Assembly (NCBI RefSeq): GCF_004337985.1
Contig: NC_043741.1
Span: 1,492,269 to 1,556,268, forward strand
Reading direction: 5' to 3'
Origin: Pyricularia pennisetigena
Taxonomy: Eukaryota; Ascomycota; Sordariomycetes; Magnaporthales; Pyriculariaceae
Length of the DNA stretch: 64,000 nucleotides
In this document: one piece after another, positions 24,301 to 35,162 of the stretch
Layout: each line of letters opens with the position of its first letter
Position numbering within the stretch: position 1 is the stretch's first letter
Notes under the pieces: generated by a model
Seen by the model: only the letters and a program-made list of their open reading frames with translations
Told to the model about the DNA's origin: nothing
Database searches by the model: none
Program-made: the position numbers and the translations under genes

Positions 24301-24411
24301 AGGCCTCAGCCTGCAGCACATTGCTAACTTGTCGATATGCAGGCACACAAGAAAACGTTTGTCAAGTATATACGCGACCTGGAGGAGCGGGAGGGCGCAA
24401 CACCCAGGTAA
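21348..24411 (+). CDS. CLC-family voltage-gated chloride channel / Cl-/H+ exchanger (Gef1-like)
   Basis: Five exons: 21348-23183, 23264-23596, 23679-24056, 24139-24249 and 24343-24411; every junction keeps frame; product 908 residues. About 200 cytosolic N-terminal residues are Ser/Arg/Pro-rich. The membrane region carries the three CLC filter motifs: GSGVAEV (about 347), GKEGPYVH (about 383, with the gating glutamate) and GIYVPSMVVGG (about 617). PLSGVLFGLEEV carries the paired Glu whose second residue is the 'proton glutamate' of exchangers, so a Cl-/H+ antiporter of endosome/Golgi/vacuole is more likely than a plain channel. Two CBS-type modules follow (ITNSPLVPAVSLREKL; SPLDLVYECFVKLGLRYICVLRDGKFAGI). 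Yeast Gef1 acidifies secretory compartments and supports copper/iron loading. The start ATG 21348 (TTCACCATGTC) is the first true ATG in frame. Confidence 0.95.
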
Positions 24412-24696
24412 CAGGAGTTTACATGTTAGCAACCTAGTGATAATTCAAGGTTTTTTTTTTATTATTATTATATTTTTCTATTTTATTTCTATGAAAGCTT
24501 CAGTACTTGAAGCATATGGATGGCGTCTAGTCTGGTTCTGGCTGCAAGATTGTAGACTTTGTGTGTGAGCAACCAATTCCTTCCGTCATGGCAGTGACAT
24601 GCTTGACTTGTGAGTGGTTGGTCGCGGGAGCATTGTGCCACTACTAGAGCGAATGCAAGCATTTTTTGCTAAGGTGAGCTGGCCGGGAGAATCTTC

Positions 24697-24727
<31 letters not shown>

Positions 24728-25615
24728 CATTTTTTATATAAAAACCCCGCCGACTCTCCTACCAGCAATACACTACTTCAAGGCTGGTAGGTGCCATTAG
24801 GACAATAATGTCAATAAGCCCATTTATACCTACGGTACTGACCGTCCTTTTATCAAGAATTGAGGACTGTGCCTCATTTGCTAGGACCTTCTTTATTCGG
24901 GTGGTAGGATGAAAAATCGTGTCTGAATTTCAACCAAACCTCTCCATTCTCTATGACTTCTACTAAAAACACACATTCAAGACTCGTCTACCGACGGCAA
25001 AGACTTTTGCATGACGGACCAGACTGAGCCGCCGGACAAACGCAATTTCGAACTACTAGTGTGTCGAGTTTAACTGTTTTTCTGGCGTTGTTCTGAGAAC
25101 ATTTTTACTAGCTAGTCTAGGTAGTTAGTTCCACGCAATTGCCTGCATGCATATAGCAACAATGAAGCAGCCAACAGCGTGGCTGAGTGAAACGTCTTGC
25201 ACCTAGCAAGCACAAAATAGGCAAGTGTACCTCAACTTCATTTGCCGAGGGATCACTTCTCCAAAAGCCTCGGCCTAGACTGGCAGTGGGGAAGAGTTGG
25301 GGTCTCCCCCCCATAATGTGCCTACTATGGGAGTGTGGGATGCCGGTGGGTCCGAGGGAAAACCCCCCAAGCTCAGCAACAGCTCCGTTCCCCCACCTCC
25401 CAAGCAAGCCTACGGCCGCCCAGCAGCTTGCGGGCCGAGCTTCGGCGCATCGTAACATCATGAACCCGTCCAACAGTGAAGGAGGAAAATTGCTCTTACT
25501 TTATCCAACCGATCCGCCTACCTGAATATCAACTAAATACGACAGATACGACCAAAAATCGCATACTCATAACCGGTTTCATTTCACACAAAAGAACATA
25601 GCCACATTGCCCATC
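24412..25615. other. Spacer CLC/MaoC gene
   Basis: No gene is seen. It contains a TTA trinucleotide repeat (24,699-24,727) and T-rich tracts near 24,450 in the likely CLC 3' UTR. The last 150 bases should hold the promoter and leader of the dehydratase gene. Confidence 0.5.
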
Positions 25616-26770
25616 ATGTCTGGCCCTGGCGTCGGTTTCGAGTATCCTCCCACAGAGGTGTCATGGCTGAAGCGTGACGTCCTCCTCTTTGCCAACTCGA
25701 TTGGCTGCAAGGCTGATGAGCTTCACTTTTTATATGCAAGTCTGGGTCCTAGATCTTGCGATAGTTGGCTTTGGGCTTTTTTTTTTTTTTTTTTTTTTCT
25801 GGTCTTGGTCCTGTTCCCATGCTAACCACAGTGAATGCTTGCGCGCTCAGGAGCTGCACCCCGACTTTGCCGTCTTCCCTACCTACCCCGTCGTGCTGCG
25901 TAAGTCACCAAGCTACCAAGAACCTAAAATACAACATAGTTACAACATTTGATCTCCGTGCCGGACTCCCCTCTCTCATCACTAACACGACCTCACGAAT
26001 CCGCAGCCTTCAAGACCAACACCCAGGAGGTGATCGACTTCTACGCCGCCCAAAAGTCCATCACCATCCCCGGCGTGCCCGAGTTTGACCCGACCCGCGT
26101 CGTTGACGGCCAGCGCCGCATCGAGTTTCTCCGCCCTCTGCCCGCCACCTCGGCCGGCAAGCGCTTCGAGGCCCGCACCAAGGTGCTGGGCGTGTACGAC
26201 AAGGGCCGCCCGGGCACCGTGGTGGAGACGCAGACGGACCTGGTCGACGCCGGCACGGGCGACGTGTACACGCGCGCCACCGGCTCGGCATTCTACGTCG
26301 CCCAGGGCAACTGGGGCGGGCCCAAGGGCCCCGCGACGGTCAACTACCCGCCGCCCAAGGGCAAGGCGCCCGACGCCGTGCTCGAGGACGCCACCACGCT
26401 CGAGACGCCGCTCCTGTACCGCCTCAACGGCGACTACAACCCCCTGCACGCCACGCCCGAGCCCGGCGCAAAGATGGGCTTCGGCGGCGTCATCGTCCAC
26501 GGCCTCTGGCAGTGGAACTCGACCTGCCACCAGCTGCTGCGCCACCTCGGCGGCAGCGACCCCCGCAACATCAAGGAGTACCAGGCTCGCTTCGCCAGCC
26601 CCGTCCGCCCCGGCGTCAAGCTCGCCACCTCGGTCTGGAGGACCGGCAAGGTCGAGGATGGCTTCGAGGAGATCATCTTTGAGACCAAGGTCGTCGGTGG
26701 CAAGACGTGCCTCAGCAACGGCCGCGCCTTGATCAAGGTCGTCGGCCCCGCAAAGGGTGCCAAGTTGTAG
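25616..26770 (+). CDS. MaoC-type hydroxyacyl-thioester dehydratase, probably peroxisomal
   Basis: Three exons: 25616-25735, 25851-25899 and 26007-26770; product 310 residues. The first intron starts with GC rather than GT (GCAAGT...CAG); only this junction restores the family sequence FLY/ELHPDFAVFPTYP. The protein has the double hot-dog fold layout of enoyl-CoA hydratase 2. The C-terminal half carries the signature YRLNGDYNPLHATPEPG with catalytic Asp and His, then GGVIVHGLW. The last three residues are AKL, a type 1 peroxisomal targeting signal. Members hydrate trans-2-enoyl-CoA to (3R)-hydroxyacyl-CoA in beta-oxidation, like the hydratase domain of Fox2. Exon 3 is markedly GC-rich (third positions mostly G/C), typical of a highly expressed gene. 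The exact substrate is unknown. Confidence 0.9.
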
Positions 26771-27135
26771 TCGGTCGGTGACCGTGTGTTGTTGAGTAGA
26801 TACTGTTTTTATTTTTCCAAAGCGGTCCTTTCTTTAAAAAAATGAATTATGTCTGGCTATTTAGGTATATATATAAGCTTGCCTTGTTATCTATAAAAAG
26901 AAAATAAAGGTATCTTCGTTGGTTGCCCTTGTTCCTCGTAGAAAGAATGAATAGAAAGATACAAAAGAAAACAGAGGAAAAACAAAGTAAAACATCAAAG
27001 ATTGACCGAACACCGGGTATTTCTCGCCTTTTCCCTACACCCAATGTTCAAAACCCGCTTACTATAAGCACTTTTTATTTTTTTATTTTTCGACTCCTTT
27101 CCGTCACTCCAACTCACAACAACCTCACACGCAGC
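26771..27135. other. Convergent spacer MaoC/DUF4203 gene
   Basis: 365 bp with two converging 3' UTRs; A/T-rich with possible poly-A signals (AATAAA near 26,902 on the + strand). No gene is seen. Confidence 0.5.
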
Positions 27136-30100
27136 TTAAGCGTCCTTGACCGAAGCCTGCATTTTTCTCAAGACATTACGATGCGCTTCCTGCATCTCAC
27201 TGCTTCTCATTCTTTCATCCAGGGCAAACTCGGCCCTCAAGCGCTGTGTGTTTTCGATGTCACGCTTCTGAAGCTCGGCGTCTCGCTGGTTGAGCATTAT
27301 ACCGCGGTGCAGCTCGACGTTGGCATTGTCGGCCTCGGCGCCGACGACGTTCCTCAGGCCTGGCGACTGGCGGCCTCCGTGCATCGGCCCGGCGCGCATC
27401 TCGGCGGCGAGCGAGTTGCGAAAGTATGCGAGCTGCGATTCGCGCACCTCGGGCGATGGGGCCATGGATGCCCTGCGCGGTTGGTGCGAGTCGAATGCGA
27501 GGGCGTCTGAACTGACCGACGGCCCTGGTGCGGCGATGAGGTAGGAAAGGTTGCCGACCGATGCTCGGCTCTGGCTGCGCTGCGGCATCATGTAAGGTGA
27601 GTTCGGAAGAACCTCGTTCCCGGACAAGCTGAGCAGACTTTGCTGTCGCATCATGAGCTCACGACGTCTGCTCAGGGGCAGGTCATCTGGAGACGTAGGA
27701 TACGGAGGAGTGTAATACGGAGACGTCGAAGGTGACGCCGCGTACGGCATCGAAGTCGCCGGATGGGCAGCTTCGCTGACGTTTGCAGAGTGAGTGATTG
27801 GCAAGGATTCCATCAGACCACTTTGAAGGCCGCCAAAGATAGACTTCCGCCTGACTATGACGTCTCGCTGCCCTATAAGAGTTTGAGGGCTTGCATAGGG
27901 AACCACGCCAGGTACCACTTGTCGGTTCAGTGCCGTGACCGAGACACTTGGACCAGGAGATGCTGACTGGCGGTGCAAGCTCTTCGCATCTAACGTTGGT
28001 GGCGGAGTCGTTGTAGGCATGGGACGTACGCTTTGAGACTCCTTCAGTATTGGGACAAGGACGGGAGCTGACGGTCGGCTTGTTGAAGGTGTCCTCTGGT
28101 AAGTCTGATCAGCGGTGGCCGGTGTCGAACTGCCGTCTTTGAACTGGGTATCTGGGTGCCAAGATAACCGAGATTGTGATGAAGTCAGTGCTTGCGGCGT
28201 TTGAGGCTGGTAGAAGGACAATGTACTGGACGGCCTGCTGATAGCCAACGGGAGGGCTGCGTTGTTTGCCGTCTGTTGAAGCTCCTCGGTGTTGACAGGT
28301 GCAGGCTGCTCTTCCACCTCAGGCTTCAGCTCGGCAGCCTCGCTCGTATCGAAATCCTCAAACTTCAGTACCTCGGGCGCTGGGGTTTCTGCCAGACTCA
28401 AGTGCTTTGCCCATTCATTTGTACGATGTGACATGGCAACTCTGGACATTGCCGGGGGCAGCTCGTCTGCCAGAACTGCCCTCTTTGGAGCTTTAGGAGA
28501 CTTGATTGGCTCATCAAGTTCTCCAGCGTTTTCCGTTCCAGCCTCGTCTGCAGACTCAGGCAGACGGCCTTTCTCGCTTTCGCCATCTTGTCTGGCTCGC
28601 GCCGTGTCGACATCATCCGGGATGCTCGTCGTCGCAGCATCGACCAATGTCGAATGCTTTCCAGTCTCAGAAGGAGCAGTAACTGCGAGCTCTGCAGTAG
28701 CAACCGTTGCGAGCTCCAACACTGAGGCCACGTCAGTGCTGGACGGCTTCCTAACCAGGCTTGCGGTGGCTTCAATCTTTTCCACGTCTTTGTCTTCCGT
28801 GGGTCTGTCTTCTATCTCGCCTGTGCTCATGTCATCAAAGGTGACCTCGATGGAGCTTCTTTGGTCGTCATGTATGACTGACTTTGTCAGCAGAATCTCT
28901 CTGCTCTGACCGTGCTCCATCGTATCGGTAAGGGATCCTCGTCTGGACCCCTTGGGGATATGCGGCATTCCCCTGGATGTCGTCCGGTTGTTGATGCCGC
29001 CATCGTCTGCTTGCTCATCCTCATCCCCAGCATATGCTGCTACAGATGATGCATCATCATCATCATCATCATCATCATCACCATGTCCGGTTTCTCCTTC
29101 CTTGGGCAATGGAGGGTTGAAAGGGAGCGGCACAACCACTGGTTCTGGATTCGCAACTTCTTCGTGGTGCACCAGTGTGAGATTGGACTTGGACATGGGA
29201 TCATTCTGAAGATGGTTTGCAGAGCCCTTTTCGTCTTCTCCGTGAATCTCAACCAGCTCCGTAGACTCCACAGTCGTCGACCGGGCAGTAGAATCCACCT
29301 GGTTGACCGTTGCGACTCCCTTTTCATTTCTAATCGATCCGCTGGCTGAGTTGGTGGGAGAGTCTGTCTTTCCCTCTCGATATCGAACATCACCATGAAT
29401 CGCCTCCCAGTCCCGCCGGTCAGCTGCGGCGGCCTCCTCAATCTGCCTCCCCACTCGCGCCTCTTCTTCATCCAAGTTGCGACGCGCTTCGAGCCTCTCG
29501 GCTTCCTGCTTCTCACGATGTTGCTTGATGATGAGCCAGAGCTTGAGTTGCGACACAATCCCGGCGAGGAAGACGACGATTGTGATTGCAATCTCAACCC
29601 GAATGCCCCGTGTGAGCGGATATGTGACTGTGCCCAGGGGGAACAGGCGATCGTTGAGCGCCCAGATGTAAGCCCAAAATTCCTTCAGCCCCGCTCTGCT
29701 GAACGAATCTATTCCCAGAACAACGGCGGTCGCGCCCGAAAATGACGTGCTGGCGATGAGTGCATAGTGCCTAGTGTGGTGACTGAAGTAGAATGCAAAA
29801 GTACCCAGCGCGACAGCGGCCACGAAGCCGCCTTTAATTCCCATGCCGGTCAAAAGACCGCCATCTTTGAGCGTCAGCAGCCACATGCTGAGACAAACGC
29901 CGCCCAAGAGACAGCCCAAGCCTTCTGTGATCTCTTTGAACACCATGGCGAGACCTCCGAGGGCGACACCGGTCAGGACAACGGCTACCAGGTAGGCCCC
30001 CTGAATTCCATCGGATATGGGTGGCACCATGACGTATACTATCAGCACACACGTGCCCAGAGCTGAGAGGAAGGCAGTGGAGAAGAAGGTGTGCAAGCCC

Positions 30101-30537
30101 CTAATCTTAATTCCGATAAGAGCATACACAGCCCCTGTCCCCAAGAGTATTACGCCGGCAACACCCCATGCTGGTGTGATTATCGGGTCAAGAGGCAGTT
30201 CACCCTGCGGGATCGTAACTGGCAGCACAAAAGACAAATATCAGTTTGCGGCGCCTTCAAGTGACAGTTGGGGAAAATACGTACTGTTGTAGATACCATC
30301 AGTGGCGGTAATGCTTGCCGTGGCTGAAGACGCATTCAATGAGCTCGTCGCACCAGTTGGGGGTATAGTTGTCAGGCTGGCACGAGAGCTGGTTGTGCTT
30401 GAGGGTGGGTTGATGGCGGTCGGTGCTGCGGGAGAATCCTGCCTCCTGACGGGAGGTAGTGCAGATCCCAAAGTCCAGCTAACGAATGAACAGCATAAAA
30501 ACGCAAGCCATATCAAACGGCAGCCTTTGAGTTGCAT
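27136..30537 (-). CDS. DUF4203 (TM7SF3/TMEM198-like) multi-pass membrane protein
   Basis: Two exons, 30537-30285 and 30218-27136 (intron GTACGT...CCAG), encode 1111 residues. Exon 1 gives a signal peptide (residues 1 to about 25: WLAFLCCSFVSWTLG) and a Ser/Thr/Pro-rich, probably glycosylated luminal stretch. Then come about seven hydrophobic segments (about 100-330: AWGVAGVILLGTGAVYALIG, GAYLVAVVLTGVALGGLAMVF, EIAITIVVFLAGIVSQLKLWLI), matching the DUF4203/TM7SF3-TMEM198 domain. After a basic helical piece (EKQEAERLEARR) about 770 residues of low-complexity Ser/Pro/Glu tail follow, with an Asp run encoded by a GAT repeat near 29,050-29,082. The tail is presumably cytosolic. Function in fungi is not established. 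The signal peptide is lost if only the long exon is annotated. Confidence 0.8.
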
Positions 30538-33500
30538 CTTGTCTCGCTCGCCCCAGTTCCGTATCGCGACCTTGTTCCTACACACCAATTGGACCCTGTG
30601 TTATGATTAGGTGCCCTTCAGAATGATCCCACCTGTGGGTTCATGCCAAAAGAGACGTTGGGGCTAGGGGTCCTGCTTGATATAAGTGGATAAATGAGGC
30701 TTGATCAAGCAGAAGACACACAAACGCAGTGGTACAGTAATAAGAAAAAGAACGTTTTAATATTATAAGGTATTAGCCCTGAAGCCGTCAACGAAGCCGG
30801 CCAGTACACGGACGAAAGACTTTGAACAAGATGAAGAGATGTTAACACGGTGGATATGGGTAAAGATATAGTGATATAGGGTTGAAAAGAGTAAAGAAGG
30901 GCGGGATAGCGCAAGGGTGATCAGACCAGACTAGTCTTGGTGACTGACTGGAAGCCTTGTGCGCCGTGCCAGATGATGAATGGCACGAAACTTTGACAAA
31001 CGAGACGTTTCTGAAGGCACGCCTTGACCTCACTTGGACAGCGGGTTAAAGAACGAACGTGAGGATAGGGGAAGGAGGGAGAGGGCAAGGGTACAGCGGT
31101 GGTGGATGGTGGGTGCGCCCATGGTCGGAGGAAAATGGAAAAGGCCAGTGGAATATGTATACAGTTTATTTAGCAAAAGACAAAGTCAATCGGATATTAA
31201 ATCTCAACGTATATGAGAAGTCAACAGCCACACAACTGGGTGTGCTTGGATCTCATACCCAGACTGGACGCCTTGCATGGAAGACAAGCAAAGGCCATGC
31301 CCATCAGCCATCGGCCTCTTCCAGTAAAAAAAAAAAAAAAAAAAGATCCTACTTGCTTTGGCTGCAGCGTTTTCGAGTTGGCCCCTGTCCATAGTGGCGG
31401 AGGAGGGGACGTAGATGACCTTTGTCCCATCCTGATGCGGTGGTGGTTGGTAGTCGAGCCGGCTGCAAGGTATCTATTTTGGGTACGTGCACACCTGGCG
31501 CATCGCGGTATCGGACGCGCTCGGGTGATTAGATCCTGGCAGTTTAGAATGCGGACCTGACCGAGTCGAGGGATCCTTGGTGTTATACCAAGCTCAGGCT
31601 GGATGGTGCGACGTTTGCCTTGGACACACTCAGCCAGGCTAACATGAAGAAACAAAACGCAAACCGGGGGATCAAGCAAGGGAGAGTGAGGGCAAGAGAG
31701 AAAATGTTTACTACCGAATGTGTGCTTCGCTTCTATAGGCAAGAACCCACCGGCCTGGGAACAGGGGTAGAGGAAGACGCGCTAGTGAGACCATGGGCAT
31801 TTGAGGACGTTTGTGATTGGTCAATGGGGCTGGATCATAGCTTAATTACAGTGCCTCGTCAGCCAATTTTGACAAGCACGACTTTCTACTCCTCTTCTAC
31901 CGTTTGAATGTCTATACCACCGCGAATGATATCTTTGACCTACCAGTTGGACATATTCGCAGCCTACTGCTTTCATAAAATTCATCGTGGCTATCTAATT
32001 TCTCAAAAAAAAAAAAAAAAAAAAAAAAGAAGCACTGAAATCTGCAGCTCGCCTCAGGGCCTCAGTGTACCTTGCAAGTGCTTTAAAAACGAAAGAAACG
32101 CTGGTGAACAGGTCGGCTTCTCGTCACTGACGAAAAACTGATCGCCTTCTCCTTTTTGGCCAGACTGCCCTTTACTTTTTTTTGTGTGCATGCACTGTTT
32201 ACAACCAAAAGCCACGCGCCATCGCGCTGCTCACATGGACGGTCGCTTACAGAACAGCTGGAAGCCAACCGCTTTGAACTACTTTCACGCAAGCCTGGAG
32301 CGGCAAGATATTCCCCGAAGCTTCAACCGTACCAATTACACAATTTTCTAGCGTGGCAAGTAGCCAGCCTCTCATCTCTCTCCATTTCTTCTTTTGGCCA
32401 CTTCTTTACGTGACAAATACGAGCGATTGTTGAATGCTGATGATATGCAGCCGACATTCTTTCTGCAATGCAAGCAACCCCTTTGGTGGCAATGTGAACA
32501 TGTGCTTCTAATCTCGTTCTAGCCACACATCTGTGAGAAGCTGGGAGAGTTTGCATCCCGCGTTTGCGCCAGGCATATTGCAGTCAATCCATACTGTAGA
32601 TCACAAAGACACTCGGGTTTCTCAGAGTTTAGCTGCCACTACCCGAAGAAAGCGAAAATCCAGAAGTTTGGGATAATGATGAAAAAGTAGCTTTGTGGTG
32701 CCACACCCGTCTTTACTTTTAGACATCAGCCACTAATTTCCGAAAACGGCTGTGACGGACGTGTTGACCTGACTGACTTTGACCTAGTCTACCTTAGCTG
32801 AGGTTCTATTAGTCCAGTGTCTACTGTACTTACCGGACGAATAGGGGACCTGATCTGTGCTCAAGATTTGCATCGCAAGCCGAGAGCAGTCATCTCCCAA
32901 TACCGGTAGGCCAAGGCTGAATGAGGCTGACCAATGACACGGGTAGTCACTGAGTTCTTGGAGCAAGGGTCATGAGGCCTTTTGAGATTTAACGCATGGA
33001 AAATGGCTTTCCGATCGGACAACCCCATTTTTTGTTTGCTCTGACAACTGGTTAAAGGAGCTTTATGCCCAATGCAATGCAGGGGGTTTTGTCTTGGAAT
33101 ATTAGACACGATCAAGAAACAATTATTCAAACAAAAGCCTCGCCAGGCTTACTTGCGCGGTCACATCGCACACTGGTCAAAAGGCGTAAAAGTAAAAGAG
33201 GTCGTATTCGTGAGCTGACTAAAAATATACCGGTAAAAGATCTGCAAAAGTCTCAAGGCAGCTGCGCACAGATATAATTCCACCGAAGACGACTTACAGC
33301 ATCGGCCGTTCTACCAGCGAGAGGCCCAGAGTTCACTAAGTTTTAGGCAGTATCAGGTCGCAAGCACACATATTCTTGACTATATCTCACCGTTGAGATT
33401 TTAGGTAGGCACCAATCGGAATGCTCGCAAAAGAATCTTGATTAGTGAAGCGTTAGAACTTTTTCCCAGTTCCAGACTAGAATAACCCCAAGCTTTTCTG

Positions 33501-33901
33501 GTATTCTAGCTCCGAATAGCGACCAGCCTTGTCAATTCTAATTTCACACGCCGCCTAGTGCACTTGGCACAGTCGTAGCATGTGGAACAATTACCGTTGA
33601 AGCACCGTTATAGATATTTTAGATCAAAACAGACCTTCGTGTGAGCAGCGTTTGCAGGAGAAAAAAAAAAAAAAACAGAATGGTGTCATCGGGGAGTTGT
33701 AGGGGTATAAACGGCATTTTCTCAAGGCATTGTTTGTTGGTCGTCCGACGTGGAGAGTTGGTCCTGTTCCTTATCATCACGAGGTGATTACTGGCCTAGA
33801 CCCAAGGATCCACAACTTAATCAGCTGACAATCACGTAAAATGGGTTTTCAATACTTAAGAATACTGAAATGGTTAACACTCATCAACCAACAAGTAACC
33901 A
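30538..33901. other. Gene-poor spacer
   Basis: 3.4 kb upstream of the DUF4203 gene. No coding region is supported. It includes poly-A tracts at about 31,326-31,344 and 32,005-32,028 and ordinary mixed-composition DNA. Open frames over the A tracts are artefacts. Confidence 0.45.
32005..32028. repeat. Poly-A tract, 24 bases
   Basis: Uninterrupted A run in the gene-poor spacer; no flanking duplication is obvious. Confidence 0.85.
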
Positions 33902-33973
33902 AGCAATTTGGCGCAGGGGAAGCGCGCCGGGCTCATAACCCGGAGGTCTCTGGATCGAAACCAGAAATTGCTA
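33902..33973 (+). tRNA. Initiator tRNA-Met (CAT)
   Basis: A complete cloverleaf of 72 nt can be drawn: 7-bp acceptor stem (AGCAATT with AATTGCT), D stem GCGC/GCGC, 5-bp anticodon stem CCGGG/CCCGG around loop CTCATAA, T stem TCTGG/CCAGA, and discriminator A. Initiator hallmarks are present: A1-U72 as first pair, three consecutive G-C pairs at the base of the anticodon stem (GGG...CCC), and A at the start of the T loop (ATCGAAA instead of TTCGAAT). No intron. A T-rich Pol III terminator follows at once. The acceptor stem is A/T-rich compared with the fungal initiator tRNAs I remember, but every base pairs. Confidence 0.92.
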
Positions 33974-35162
33974 TCTTTTTTCTTTTTTTTTTTCGTTTTT
34001 TTTTCTCCCCCAAAAAGGTGCAGATTTTCCACTCTTCGCTAGGTCTCATTGCATTCTAGCCTCAGGGCCCATCCCTGAAACCAAGAGCCCCATAAAATTA
34101 GCGTGGCTCAATTGTGGTTTTGCTTTGTACCTGTGGGTTTGTTCCAAGACGAGCACAATATTTTTAGCCGATTTGATTGGCCAAAACGCCATATTGCTCA
34201 ATAGGGTACATGCAGCTTTCGTTCCGCCCTGCGAAACCGGGGGGCCTAGTCGGGACACCGAGGCCAGGCCCTGACCATTTAGCATCCATTTAGACACATA
34301 GACCCACCGGTACCACCTAAGCTGTACCAAATGTGAATTAAATGCTGATGTACGCACGTGCAGCCAATCGTGGCAGAAATTTTATGGTGCTCCCAACGCT
34401 GATTCAGCGCTTCTGATCGTATGATACCAGGATCTATCTGCTGCAACAAATGCTGCATCATGTGATCTCGCGGTGCATTACGCGCATTTTCGAAAAAGCT
34501 TCGAAAAGGTAAGTAGAGTCGAGTCGCGTAACGACGGCTTCCTAATTATTGCTTTACCACAGCCTCATCTAACTGGCCTGCCGTCGCGTTCGCCCTCGCA
34601 AGGCTACCTAGCTTTGTGAGGGCGTTCAATATTTGAATTAATAATACAAGTCCGTTGTTTATAATAAGTGCCGTTGACAGCCTATTCCAAATGATGCGTC
34701 GGGGCGGATACTGTTGCAGGTTATGTTTACCGAAGTCACTGGCATTAGTCAGAGACGGAAGCTTTCGTCTTTTGGCTCGTGTTCTTTAGTGCAACAGATA
34801 CCATGGTGCCTACCTTTAGAAGGTGGCGCCAAAACTACGAATTCCAACAATATCTGTGAGAGCGAACCTTCTTCCTGCATGATGGCTTTTGCCTTTTAGC
34901 GTTAGTCGAATGTCCCTTATATGACGGCAACGCTTTTGATCGCTTTCTTTTTCTACTGACCCACCATAAATAATATGTGCGGCATACAAGGAAAGGGAGG
35001 GCATCGTGCGTACACATGCGTGATATGCTCGCTCCGAGGTCTCATAGGCCCCTACTCTGTACTCATTTAAAGGGATGCTCCGTCATACGTTAGGGATCGA
35101 GCGAGAACCAGTACTACTTCAAAGTCTTCTGCTCTAGGTCTCTAGCCAGTGCACTCCCCTCC
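33974..35162. other. Spacer after the tRNA
   Basis: T-rich Pol III terminator (33,976-34,007), then 1.1 kb without a supported gene. No transposon termini were recognised. Confidence 0.4.

Noticed and set aside
25982..26545. Long frames on both strands over exon 3 of the dehydratase gene
   Set aside because: Shadows caused by very high third-position GC of the real gene.
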